Shown: positions 16,241 to 25,008 of the stretch, piece by piece
Position numbering within the stretch: the first letter of the stretch is position 1
Layout: every line of letters begins with the position of its first letter
Origin: Aquirufa ecclesiirivi
Lineage (GTDB): Bacteria > Bacteroidota > Bacteroidia > Cytophagales > Spirosomataceae
Assembly: GCF_011250515.1 (NCBI RefSeq)
Contig: NZ_JAANOP010000004.1
Location: 244,538 to 308,537, forward strand
Reading direction: 5' to 3'
DNA length: 64,000 bases
The notes under the pieces: model-generated
Databases searched by the model: none
What the model was told of the DNA's origin: nothing
The model's input: the letters and a program-made list of their open reading frames with translations, nothing else
Program-made: the position numbers and the translations under genes

Positions 16241-17695
16241 ATGGGAAACGAGTTTTTTAAAAATAGGCTGAATATCACCAGAAGGCATTTCTTCGGAAAA
16301 GCTGCTGCGGGAATTGGTGGCCTGGCATTAGGGTCATTGTTGATACCTAAAATTTGGAAGGGAGACGGAACGGATGTAGTATCTAGCCCTTTGGGATTAG
16401 CCCAATATGCCCCTAAGGCCAAGAGAATCATTTATTTATGCCAAAATGGGGCACCTTCCCAATATGAAACGTTTGATTATAAACCTTTATTAACCAAAAT
16501 GATGGGTCAGGATTTACCTGAATCCATTCGGGGTGGTCAGCGCTTAACAGGCATGACGGCCAGCCAGACCAAATTCCCATTGATGGGTTCTTATTATAAC
16601 TTCCGTCAGCATGGACAGTCGGGCGCCTATATCAGTGATTTGTTACCCAATATTGCCAAAATAGCGGATGATATTTGTATCGTTCGCACCATGAATACGG
16701 ATGCCATTAACCACGACCCAGCTTTGACTTTTTTACAAACGGGTGCTCAAGTGGGCAATAGACCCAGTATGGGGGCTTGGATGAGCTATGGCTTAGGAAG
16801 TGAGAATAAAAATTTACCTGCTTTTTGTGTATTATTATCTAGAGGAAGAGGAAATGGCCAAGGGGTTTATTCCAAACTCTGGACCAATGGATTTTTGGAT
16901 TCAACCCACCAAGGTGTGGTGTTTAGTTCCAGTGAAGACCCTATTTTATACTTAAATGATGCCGAGGGAATTGATAAACAGGATCGTCGGCGGATGTTGG
17001 ACCATTTAGCAGAACTGAACCAATTGGGATTTGATGAAAGTGGTGATCCTGAAATTCAAGCGAAAGTCCAACAGTATGAAATGGCCTACCGCATGCAAAC
17101 GGCGGTACCCGAATTGACTGATTTATCCAAAGAGCCAGATCACATCATTAAAATGTATGGTCCTGATTGTTTGGTACCGGGCACCTATGCCGCCAATGCT
17201 TTATTGGCCAGAAAATTGTCAGAATCCGGGGTTCGCTTCGTTCAATTGTATCATCAAGGTTGGGATTCACATGGAAATTTGCCGAATGAAATGGGTATGC
17301 AAGCACAAGATGTGGACCGTGCTTCGGCTGCTTTAATTACAGATTTAAAACAAAGAGGTCTTCTTGATGAAACGTTGGTGATTTGGGGAGGAGAGTTTGG
17401 TCGAACAAATTATTGTCAAGGTAATTTTACTCCAGATAATTATGGGCGTGATCATCATCCAAGAGCCTATAGTATTTTTATGGCAGGAGGAGGCACCAAG
17501 CCGGGCACTGTATATGGTGAAACAGATGAATTTGGCTACAATGTGGCCAAAGATCCTGTGAATATCCATGATTTTCATGCTACGGTTTTGCATTTAATGG
17601 GAATTAATCATGAACAATTAACCTATAAACATTTGGGGAGAAGGTATCGACTAACCGATGTTTCGGGTAATGTAATCCCAGGACTTTTGGCATAA
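16241..17695 (+). CDS. DUF1501 protein (alkaline-phosphatase/sulfatase-like fold), Tat-exported
   Basis: 484 residues. The N-terminus is a Tat signal (NITRRHFFGKAAAGIGGLALGSLL). The body has DUF1501 landmarks: KRIIYLCQNGAPSQYETFDYKP, ICIVRTMNTDAINHDPA, RFVQLYHQGWDSHGNLP, VIWGGEFGRTNYCQG, GRDHHPRAYSIFMAGGG and VNIHDFHATVLHLMGI. The Asp and His residues in these segments are where metal ligands lie in the alkaline-phosphatase superfamily. It is almost always next to a PSD1 gene and may act with it on a sulfated or phosphorylated sugar; activity is inferred from fold only. Confidence 0.9.
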   Translation: MGNEFFKNRLNITRRHFFGKAAAGIGGLALGSLLIPKIWKGDGTDVVSSPLGLAQYAPKAKRIIYLCQNGAPSQYETFDYKPLLTKMMGQDLPESIRGGQRLTGMTASQTKFPLMGSYYNFRQHGQSGAYISDLLPNIAKIADDICIVRTMNTDAINHDPALTFLQTGAQVGNRPSMGAWMSYGLGSENKNLPAFCVLLSRGRGNGQGVYSKLWTNGFLDSTHQGVVFSSSEDPILYLNDAEGIDKQDRRRMLDHLAELNQLGFDESGDPEIQAKVQQYEMAYRMQTAVPELTDLSKEPDHIIKMYGPDCLVPGTYAANALLARKLSESGVRFVQLYHQGWDSHGNLPNEMGMQAQDVDRASAALITDLKQRGLLDETLVIWGGEFGRTNYCQGNFTPDNYGRDHHPRAYSIFMAGGGTKPGTVYGETDEFGYNVAKDPVNIHDFHATVLHLMGINHEQLTYKHLGRRYRLTDVSGNVIPGLLA

Positions 17696-17700
17696 ATGGG

Positions 17701-19884
17701 ATGAATAAAGAACAATTATCTTCTTGGTACAGCATCTTGTTGAGTGGCTTAATTTTTCTCCATGCCTTGTTGCTCTTTCTGCTTTTTTGGCAAGATCAAG
17801 TGAATTTACCTTGGGCTTTTCAGCTATTTGGTCGCTTTCATCCTTTGATTTTACATTTACCGATTGGCTTAGGAGTTTTGCTTCCATTCGTGCATCTTTT
17901 GCGGAGGCCATTGGGAGAACATGCCTTTTATCTTTCATTTCGCTTTGTACTCTATTTAACAGCCCTCAGTGCTGCCATTACGGCCTTGTTTGGTTTCTTT
18001 TTGTCGCAGGAATCCGGATTTGAACCTGAATTACTTGTCTTTCATCAATGGGCAGGCTTAGCCGTGGCTTGGATGTATTTACTCTTATTAATCTTGTTTG
18101 ATCGATTATTGGTCAATCCATTTCAGGCATTTATTGGCTCTATGGTGGGTGTGCTACTCCTTAGTTTGGCAGGTCATGGTGGAGCCAATATCACGCATGG
18201 TGAAAATTATTTGATGGAATTTTGGCAGCCAGAAAAGGAAGTTAAGGCTCCCACAGAGGAATCTGTTTTATTTGAAGGAGCTATTCAGCCCATATTGGAG
18301 AAAAAATGTGTTTCCTGTCACAATGATCAAAAAACGAAAGGCCAACTCAATATGAGCTCTGTAGCCAAGATGCTACAAGGCGGTAAGCATGGCGATCTTT
18401 GGAAAGCAGGAGATGTGTCAAAGAGTTTATTTTTACAACGCGCGCATTTGCCTTTGGAACATAAAGAACACATGCCACCTAAGGGGAAAAACCAATTGAC
18501 TCCTGATGAGATTTTACTTCTAGAAGCTTGGGTGAAAGAGGGTGCCTCTTTGGATAAAAAGATCAAAGCTTACCCGCCAGCCCTACAAATAAGTAAACTT
18601 GTTGCTCGTTTATTTGCGATACCCGCCAGCATCGAAATTCCCAAAAGAGAATATCCCTTTTCTGCCGCCAGTGAATCTGATTTGCAAGCTGTGAATAGCC
18701 CGTTTTGCTCGGTTTATCCCATGTCCAGTGATGCGCCAGCCTTACAAGCAGATTTTTATGTGGCCAAACGATTTGAACTGAAAACTTTGGAGAATTTAAG
18801 CAAAGTGGCTGATCAGTTGGTTGGAATTAATCTAGCCAAAATGCCTATCAAAGACGAAAATCTATCACTTTTGGCTCAATTTCCTAATCTAGAAAAGTTG
18901 AATTTGAATTTTACAGAAATATCAGGAGCCAATTTGAAAGCATTGATGTCCAACAAGAAATTAGTGTCTTTATCGCTTTCAGGAACTAAAATTACAGCCA
19001 ATCAATTGCAGCCGCTGATTGTTCAATTGCCACTTCTCAAGGAAGTTTTCATTTGGAATACAGGCATAGCATCAGAACAAATAGCCAGTTGGAAAAAGAC
19101 CTTCCCTAAGATTCGTTGGGAGGAGGGATTTGTTCCCTCGGATGAAAAATTGATGATTAATCCGCCCATTTTGGTGAATGAGAATTTCTTTTTGGGACCG
19201 CAAGACAAGGTAGTTTTTAAACACACCATCCAAGGTACGAGCATTCATTATACGTTGGATAAAGAAAAAGAACCAGATTCCTTGGGGACTTTAATTACCC
19301 AAGGACCCATTGATATTCCTGCATTTACGGTAGTGAAAGCTTTGGCCACCAAACCTGGTTGGTTAGCCAGTAAAGTGGTGAAAAATACCTTTTATAAGTA
19401 TCATTTTGTGCCAGATTCGGTTTACTTGTTGACTCAAGCGGAGGCCAAATGGCAGGCAAAAGGAGCGTCTACGCTCAAAGACCTGATACAAGGCAAGCGC
19501 GATACTCGTGGATTGGCAAATGATACGTGGATTGGATTTCAACAGCAAGATGCCGATGCTTTGTTTGAGTTTAAACAAGCTAAGGCCGTGAAAGGTATGA
19601 CGGTGAGTTATTTGAGAAAGCAGGATTCCAATATTTTTCCACCTTTGGAAATAGAAATTTGGGTGGGTAATTCAGCTAAAACCTTGAAGAAAGTTGCCTC
19701 CGTGAAACCCGAACAGCCCGCAGAGAATGGAGGATATTCCCCACAAGCTATCAATATTCCTTTACCTTCAGGGAATTTTACTCATTACCGTATGCTAGCC
19801 AAACGTATTAAGCGTTTCCCTGCCTACGTCAAAGACAAAGCCAATCCTGCCATCATAAAGCTGGATGAGGTGTTGTTTTATTAA
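17701..19884 (+). CDS. membrane DUF2231-like domain + cytochrome c + LRR + Fn3-associated domain
   Basis: 727 residues, starting 5 bases after the DUF1501 stop. Residues 10-165 form four or five membrane helices with the DUF2231-like motif GRFHPLILHLPIG. A planctomycete-type cytochrome follows (C203-VS-C206-H207, Met258 in HMPPKGK). Residues about 371-475 are short leucine-rich repeats (LVGINLAKMPIKDENLSLL, FPNLEKLNLNFTEISGANL, LVSLSLSGTKITANQL). Residues about 488-570 look like the Fn3-associated/chitobiase C-terminal domain (SIHYTLD...VKALATKPGWLASKVV). The end resembles a discoidin-type carbohydrate-binding sandwich. It could be the inner-membrane electron acceptor for the PSD1/DUF1501 pair with a glycan-binding arm (inference). 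The last two domain calls are less certain. Confidence 0.8.
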   Translation: MNKEQLSSWYSILLSGLIFLHALLLFLLFWQDQVNLPWAFQLFGRFHPLILHLPIGLGVLLPFVHLLRRPLGEHAFYLSFRFVLYLTALSAAITALFGFFLSQESGFEPELLVFHQWAGLAVAWMYLLLLILFDRLLVNPFQAFIGSMVGVLLLSLAGHGGANITHGENYLMEFWQPEKEVKAPTEESVLFEGAIQPILEKKCVSCHNDQKTKGQLNMSSVAKMLQGGKHGDLWKAGDVSKSLFLQRAHLPLEHKEHMPPKGKNQLTPDEILLLEAWVKEGASLDKKIKAYPPALQISKLVARLFAIPASIEIPKREYPFSAASESDLQAVNSPFCSVYPMSSDAPALQADFYVAKRFELKTLENLSKVADQLVGINLAKMPIKDENLSLLAQFPNLEKLNLNFTEISGANLKALMSNKKLVSLSLSGTKITANQLQPLIVQLPLLKEVFIWNTGIASEQIASWKKTFPKIRWEEGFVPSDEKLMINPPILVNENFFLGPQDKVVFKHTIQGTSIHYTLDKEKEPDSLGTLITQGPIDIPAFTVVKALATKPGWLASKVVKNTFYKYHFVPDSVYLLTQAEAKWQAKGASTLKDLIQGKRDTRGLANDTWIGFQQQDADALFEFKQAKAVKGMTVSYLRKQDSNIFPPLEIEIWVGNSAKTLKKVASVKPEQPAENGGYSPQAINIPLPSGNFTHYRMLAKRIKRFPAYVKDKANPAIIKLDEVLFY

Positions 19885-19905
19885 ATTGCTTTAAAACCTA
19901 AACCT

Positions 19906-21213
19906 ATGACTAACCGAAGAAAATTTGTACAATCCTTAGGCCTGATGAGCAGTGCCTTTTCTGCTTCTAGTTTATTCCAACAAAATCATGCGGCTGATTT
20001 TAAACGCATTTTGGAAGCTAAGCAGCATATATCTCCTGCCTTATTAGCAGAAGACGAGGATTTTTGGGCCTTTGTACAGCAAGGATATACCACCAGTCCC
20101 AACATCATCAATTTAAATAATGGAGGTGTGAGTCCTAGTCCACGTATTGTTCAAGAAGCCGTAGAACGCTACAATAAATTATCCAATGAAGGGCCTTCTT
20201 ATTTCATGTGGCGGGTTTTGGATCAAGGTCGTGAGCCTTTGCGGGAGAAATTAGCTGAATTGGCGGGTTGTGACAAGGAGGAAATTGCCATCAATCGCAA
20301 TGCCACCGAGGCTTTAAATACCGTCATTTTTGGATTGGATTTTAAAGCGGGAGATGAGATTATCGGGACCAAGCAAGATTACCCGAATATGATCAATGCC
20401 TGGCGACAAAGGGCGCAACGCGATGGGATTGTGTATACTCAATTGAGCTTTGATTTTCCTATTGAAAATGATGCCCAGATTGTGGATGCATTTGAAAAGG
20501 CTATCACTCCCAAGACGAAATTATTGCATGTGACGCATATCATCAACTGGGTGGGTCAAATCATGCCTGTAGCTAAAATCTGTACAATGGCAAAAAAACA
20601 TGGAATAGAAGTAATCGTGGATGGGGCTCATACCTTTGGATTACTCGATTTTAAAATTCCAGATTTGGGATGTGATTATTTTGGAACCTCCTTGCATAAG
20701 TTTTTATCAGCGCCTATTGGTTCAGGTATGCTGTGGATTAAAAAGGATAAAATAGAGAAAGTTTGGCCTTTAGTATGTAATGATAAACCCCGAGGAACGG
20801 ATATTCGTAAATTTGAAACTTTGGGAACGAGAAGCTTTCCTATTGAACAGGGCATAGGAGAGGCCATTAATTTCCACAATGCGATTGGTTCCAAAAGGAA
20901 AGAAGAGCGTATTCGTTATTTGAAAAACTACTGGACTACGCAAGTAAAAGATGTGCCAGGAGTAAAGATTCATACTTCTTTTAAATCGGCATATTCTTGT
21001 GCCATAGCAGGAGTGAGTATTGATGGTATGACCATCGCTGAATTAGACAGTGCTTTATTTACTAAATATAAAATCCATACAGTGGGTATAGTTTGGGAAA
21101 ACATTTCATGCGTCCGCGTAACTCCGCATGTTTATACTCGATTGAAGGATTTGGATAAAATGGTACATGCTATTAAAGAATTGGCCGCCCAAGCTAAAGC
21201 GAAAAAATTGTAA
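19906..21213 (+). CDS. exported aminotransferase class V (isopenicillin-N-epimerase/SufS-like)
   Basis: 435 residues. The fold-type I PLP signature is complete: D239-G-A-H in VIVDGAHTFG, and the Schiff-base lysine K265 in GTSLHKFLSAPIGSGMLWI. The N-terminus is a Tat signal (MTNRRKFVQSLGLMSSAFSAS), unusual because PLP enzymes are normally cytoplasmic; Tat would carry it folded with its cofactor. Related exported proteins are annotated as isopenicillin N epimerases or cysteine desulfurases, but its real substrate is unknown. It is the last gene of the kelch-PSD1-DUF1501 operon, 21 bases after its neighbour. Confidence 0.85.
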   Translation: MTNRRKFVQSLGLMSSAFSASSLFQQNHAADFKRILEAKQHISPALLAEDEDFWAFVQQGYTTSPNIINLNNGGVSPSPRIVQEAVERYNKLSNEGPSYFMWRVLDQGREPLREKLAELAGCDKEEIAINRNATEALNTVIFGLDFKAGDEIIGTKQDYPNMINAWRQRAQRDGIVYTQLSFDFPIENDAQIVDAFEKAITPKTKLLHVTHIINWVGQIMPVAKICTMAKKHGIEVIVDGAHTFGLLDFKIPDLGCDYFGTSLHKFLSAPIGSGMLWIKKDKIEKVWPLVCNDKPRGTDIRKFETLGTRSFPIEQGIGEAINFHNAIGSKRKEERIRYLKNYWTTQVKDVPGVKIHTSFKSAYSCAIAGVSIDGMTIAELDSALFTKYKIHTVGIVWENISCVRVTPHVYTRLKDLDKMVHAIKELAAQAKAKKL

Positions 21214-21263
21214 TTAAATTGGCCTAAATGGGCCACCAATAGGCTTAATGTAGCCAATTTATA

Positions 21264-21271
21264 TACCTTTG
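21264..21271 (+). promoter_or_regulatory. -7 promoter element of the DUF5009 gene
   Basis: TACCTTTG (within TATACCTTTG) matches TAnnTTTG, 20 bases before the ATG at 21292. The same ten bases precede the AraC-family gene at 62261-62270. No clear -33 TTTG is seen. Confidence 0.5.
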
Positions 21272-21291
21272 TGAAATTCTAAACCTATCAT

Positions 21292-22425
21292 ATGTCGACC
21301 TTACCTAATTTAGATCAAAGCAGTTTAAGCTCCAATCGCCTGTATTCATTAGATGCCTTACGAGGTTTCGATATGTTTTGGATCATGGGCGCTGATGAAG
21401 TTTTTCATACCATGTTTAAGGCTACAGATTCACCCATTTGGGGATTCTTTGCGCATCAGTTCTCGCATCCTGAGTGGCATGGCTTCCGATTTTATGATTT
21501 AATTTTTCCACTTTTCTTATTCATGGCGGGGGTAGCTACTCCTTTCTCTTTGGGTAAAGAAATAGAAAAAGGTAAAAACAGGGAACAGCTATTGTTGAAA
21601 GTTATCAAACGGGGTTTAATTTTGGCTGCCTTGGGTGTGGTCTATAATAATGGCTTGGAAATTAAACCCATTGAGGAAATTCGTTTTGGAAGTGTGTTGG
21701 CTCGAATTGGTTTAGGCTATATGTTTGCCAACATCATTTATTTATATACCAAAAAACCGATGTTTCAAGCCATTTGGTTTGGAGGGATTTTGATGTTTTA
21801 CTATTTGTTATTGAAGTTTAATGCGGCTCCTGGTTTTCCTGCGGGAGATCTAAGTCAAGAAGGAAATTTTGCATCTTACATGGACCGCCTAATTATGCCA
21901 GGTCGTTTGTATAAAGGAAATCATGATCCTGAAGGCTTGACCTCGACCATTCCTGCCATTTCCACCGGTTTGTTGGGAATTTTAACAGGTAATTATTTGA
22001 AAAATGACCCAAGCGATGGTACTCAAAAGACGAAACGCATGGCGATGTTCGGTGCTTTATTCATCGTGTTGGCTTTGGTTTGGAATATCGATTTCCCCAT
22101 CAATAAAAATCTATGGTCAAGCTCCTTTGTTTTGATGGTAGGAGGTATAAGCTTATTATTGTTGTCTTTATTTTATTACATCATTGACGTAAAAGGCTAT
22201 CAAAAATGGTCATTTTTCTTCCGAATCATTGGAATGAACTCCATCTTGATTTATATGTCAGGGGTATTTATTAACTGGGAATACAGTACGGATAGTATTT
22301 TTCATTGGTTAGGTCAATTGTTGGGAAATCCATACAATGCAGTAGCTATGGCCATTTGTTATACAGGAGTTAAGTGGTACTTCTTGTATTTTATGTACCA
22401 GAAAAAAGTATTCCTACGAGTGTAA
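21292..22425 (+). CDS. DUF5009 membrane acyltransferase (heparan-glucosaminide N-acetyltransferase-like)
   Basis: 377 residues with about ten membrane helices. The opening LYSLDALRGFDMFWIMG and the segment HPEWHGFRFYDLIFPLFLFMAGVA are the signature of the HGSNAT/YeiB-like group. The His of the WHG motif corresponds to the acetyl-accepting His of human heparan-alpha-glucosaminide N-acetyltransferase. These proteins move acetyl groups across the membrane onto amino sugars. It has its own promoter downstream of the aminotransferase and would fit processing of glucosamine-containing glycans, though the acceptor is unproven. Confidence 0.82.
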   Translation: MSTLPNLDQSSLSSNRLYSLDALRGFDMFWIMGADEVFHTMFKATDSPIWGFFAHQFSHPEWHGFRFYDLIFPLFLFMAGVATPFSLGKEIEKGKNREQLLLKVIKRGLILAALGVVYNNGLEIKPIEEIRFGSVLARIGLGYMFANIIYLYTKKPMFQAIWFGGILMFYYLLLKFNAAPGFPAGDLSQEGNFASYMDRLIMPGRLYKGNHDPEGLTSTIPAISTGLLGILTGNYLKNDPSDGTQKTKRMAMFGALFIVLALVWNIDFPINKNLWSSSFVLMVGGISLLLLSLFYYIIDVKGYQKWSFFFRIIGMNSILIYMSGVFINWEYSTDSIFHWLGQLLGNPYNAVAMAICYTGVKWYFLYFMYQKKVFLRV

Positions 22426-22574
22426 TGTAGAATTAGGATTGTAGAATGTAGAATGAAAAATGAAGCATGTAAAAATAAATGTATATACGTATAGTTGCAG
22501 GTAGGAATTTTAGCTGATTTCTGTAAATTGAATAGCATACGAAACAAATAAATCATTTTCCCTCGAAGATTACC

Positions 22575-23831
22575 ATGAAAAGAGTTAAAACAAGTATAAG
22601 TCAATTTACCTTGGCAATGTTGGCACTAGGTATATTCATGTCCAATAAACCAGCGGCTAAATTGCCTGTGGAAGCGTGGGAAATCAAGGTTCCTGCGGGA
22701 TTTAGTACCAAAATTGTAGCAACTGGTTTGGGAGCTACTCGTCATTTAACGGTGGCTAACAATGGAGATATTTATGCTAAATTATCCAAGTTTAAGGATG
22801 GTAAAGGCATTGTTCATTTGAGGGATACCAATAAGGATGGTGTAGCTGATGAAACAAATTATTTCGGAGATTTTGTGGGTACAGGTATCCAAATTCATAA
22901 CGGATTTTTATATGCGTCTTCCAATACAGGGGTTAATCGTTTTAAAATGAACGAAAAATCAGAAGTTGTAGATAAAGCGCATTATGAAAATTTAGTAAGT
23001 GGCTTGATTGACAAAGGCCGTGATAATGCTAAGCCCTTTGTGTTTGACAAACAATCCAATTTGTATGTAACTATTGGTTCTTGGAATGATGCATGTCGTG
23101 TGCCGGGCACTGGTCAAGGTATGGTTCCATGTTCCGTTTTGGATTCGGCAGGAGGTATTTGGAAGTTTAAGGCAGATCAATTAGGTCAAAAGTTTCAAGA
23201 TGGTAAACGCTATATTACTGGGTTGAAAAATGCCGTCGGTATTACTTGGAATACCAAGACCAATACACTTTTTGCTACATCACATGGACGAGGATTCTTC
23301 CATGATTTTTATCCACAATACTATACCCCAAAGCAAAGTGCTGAGATTCCCGCTGAATGTTTATATGAAATTCACGAAGGGGATGATGGAGGCTGGCCTA
23401 TCATTTATTATGATCAATTTCAAAATAAGAAAATCTTAGCTCCGGAATATGGTGGAGATGGAAAGAAAACGGCAGGAGAAAAGGCGATTAATCCGAAAGT
23501 AGCTTTTCCTGCGCACTTAGGCCCCAATGATGTCTTATTTTATACAGGAAATCAATTTCCTTCCAAATACAAAAACGGAGCATTTGTAGCCTTTCACGGA
23601 CAAAATTCAGAATTGAAAAAGGGTTATTTTGTAGCTTTTGTGCCGTTTGTGAATAACAAACCATCGGGTAAATGGGAGATCTTTGCGGATAATTTTTCGG
23701 GAATTGATTTGGCTAAACCAACGGGCCCAGTTCAACATCGTCCTTGCGGATTAGCTCAAGGACCAGATGGTTCCTTGTATGTAGCGGATGATTTGGGAGG
23801 AACGATTTTCAAAATCAGTTACAAAAAATAA
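22575..23831 (+). CDS. sorbosone-dehydrogenase-like beta-propeller, exported
   Basis: 418 residues with a signal (MKRVKTSISQFTLAMLALGIFMSNKPAAK). Propeller segments are typical of the sorbosone/glucose dehydrogenase group: LGATRHLTVANNGDIYAKLS, HLRDTNKDGVADE (a calcium-loop-like strand), TGLKNAVGITWNTKTNTLFATSHGRG, GDDGGWPIIYYD and RPCGLAQGPDGSLYVADDLGGTIFKI. No haem motif is present, unlike the PQQ gene at 11354-12766, so it would need a separate cytochrome. PQQ use is inferred from family. A strong terminator ends the transcript. Confidence 0.8.
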   Translation: MKRVKTSISQFTLAMLALGIFMSNKPAAKLPVEAWEIKVPAGFSTKIVATGLGATRHLTVANNGDIYAKLSKFKDGKGIVHLRDTNKDGVADETNYFGDFVGTGIQIHNGFLYASSNTGVNRFKMNEKSEVVDKAHYENLVSGLIDKGRDNAKPFVFDKQSNLYVTIGSWNDACRVPGTGQGMVPCSVLDSAGGIWKFKADQLGQKFQDGKRYITGLKNAVGITWNTKTNTLFATSHGRGFFHDFYPQYYTPKQSAEIPAECLYEIHEGDDGGWPIIYYDQFQNKKILAPEYGGDGKKTAGEKAINPKVAFPAHLGPNDVLFYTGNQFPSKYKNGAFVAFHGQNSELKKGYFVAFVPFVNNKPSGKWEIFADNFSGIDLAKPTGPVQHRPCGLAQGPDGSLYVADDLGGTIFKISYKK

Positions 23832-23856
23832 CAGCATCATGATTTAATTTTGAATG

Positions 23857-23892
23857 AAAATGAGATGAACATACCATGGTTCATCTCATTTT
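23857..23892 (+). terminator. intrinsic terminator after the sorbosone-dehydrogenase-like gene
   Basis: AAAATGAGATGAAC (23857-23870) pairs perfectly with GTTCATCTCATTTT (23879-23892) across an 8-base loop and runs into a T tract. It lies 26 bases after the stop codon. Confidence 0.9.
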
Positions 23893-23910
23893 TTTTAAAA
23901 CCTAGCAGTT

Positions 23911-25008
23911 ATGAAAACCATGCGATGTATACTTCTATTAATGTTAAGCCTCTTACTGGGTTTTTCTTCGGATGCGCAAAACAAAACGAAGCGTTATCTC
24001 TATGTAGCTGCTCCTGGAATCAGAGATTACCTAGGATATGGTGGCCATGGAATATTGGTTTTTGACATCAATAATAAGCATCGATTCGTAAAGCGAATTA
24101 AAACCCAAGGATTCCACCCGAATGGAAAGCCATCCAATGTGAAGGGGATTGCGGTAAGTATACCTTTAAACAGCATTTACATCAGTACCTTGGAGTCCTT
24201 GCAGCGTATTGATTTAAGTAGCGAAAAAGTTATTTGGGAAATACCTTTTGCTGGAGGTTGTGATCGCATGTCGATTTCTCCCGATGGTAAAACCATGTAT
24301 CTGCCATCCTTAGAAAAGGATTTTTGGAATGTTGTTAATTGCGAAACGGGCGCCATCATTCAGACCTTGAAAGGTTTTAAAAGAGCTCATAATACCTTAT
24401 ATGGTTTGTCGGGGAAATACGTTTATTTGGCCGATATTGGTAATCCCTGGTTGTATCAGGTGGATGCACAAAATCATACATTGGTACAGAAAATAGGTCC
24501 ATTCCGTAATTTTGTTCGCCCTTTTACGGTTAATGGCAAGGAAAATATGGGTTTAGTAACTGTGGATAGTCTTTTGGGCTTCGAAGTTGGGGATTTAAAA
24601 ACGGGTAAGAAATTGGCCAGTATAGTGGTCGAAGGATGGAACAAAGGCCCTGTTCGTAGACACGGAAATCCAAGTCATGGTATCGCATATAGTCCTGATG
24701 AAAAGGAAATTTGGCTTTGCGATGGTTTTAATATGCGTTTGCATGTATTTCAAGGGAAAGCACCTTATCAACAGTTGACAAGTATTCCATTGAAAGATAT
24801 GCCCGGTTGGATTAGTTTCTCTTTGGATGGGAAATATGCTTATCCATCCAGTGGGGAAGTAATTGACCCAATGACTAGAAAAGTATTGTATCACTTAGAA
24901 GATGAGCAGCACAATTATGTTTCCAGCGAAAAATTAGTAGAAATAGAATTTCAAGGAACTAAAGCCATACGTGCCAGTGACCAATTTGGCAATGGAAAGG
25001 CTCATTAG
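23911..25008 (+). CDS. exported YVTN-type beta-propeller protein
   Basis: 365 residues. Signal peptide MKTMRCILLLMLSLLLGFSSDAQ, then a seven-bladed-type propeller with repeating strands: GHGILVFDINNKHRFVKRI, GIAVSIPLNSIYISTLESLQRIDL, GGCDRMSISPDGKTMYLPSLEKDFWNVVNCETG, HGIAYSPDEKEIWLCDGFNMRLHVF and GWISFSLDGKYAYPSSGEVIDPMTRKVLYHL. No haem or metal site stands out, so it may be a binding rather than catalytic protein. Its stop overlaps the stop of the convergent AsmA-like gene by 4 bases. Confidence 0.75.
   Translation: MKTMRCILLLMLSLLLGFSSDAQNKTKRYLYVAAPGIRDYLGYGGHGILVFDINNKHRFVKRIKTQGFHPNGKPSNVKGIAVSIPLNSIYISTLESLQRIDLSSEKVIWEIPFAGGCDRMSISPDGKTMYLPSLEKDFWNVVNCETGAIIQTLKGFKRAHNTLYGLSGKYVYLADIGNPWLYQVDAQNHTLVQKIGPFRNFVRPFTVNGKENMGLVTVDSLLGFEVGDLKTGKKLASIVVEGWNKGPVRRHGNPSHGIAYSPDEKEIWLCDGFNMRLHVFQGKAPYQQLTSIPLKDMPGWISFSLDGKYAYPSSGEVIDPMTRKVLYHLEDEQHNYVSSEKLVEIEFQGTKAIRASDQFGNGKAH

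Noticed and set aside
23850..24065. 71-codon open frame after the sorbosone-dehydrogenase-like gene
   Set aside because: It runs through a perfect intrinsic terminator and overlaps the next gene in another frame.
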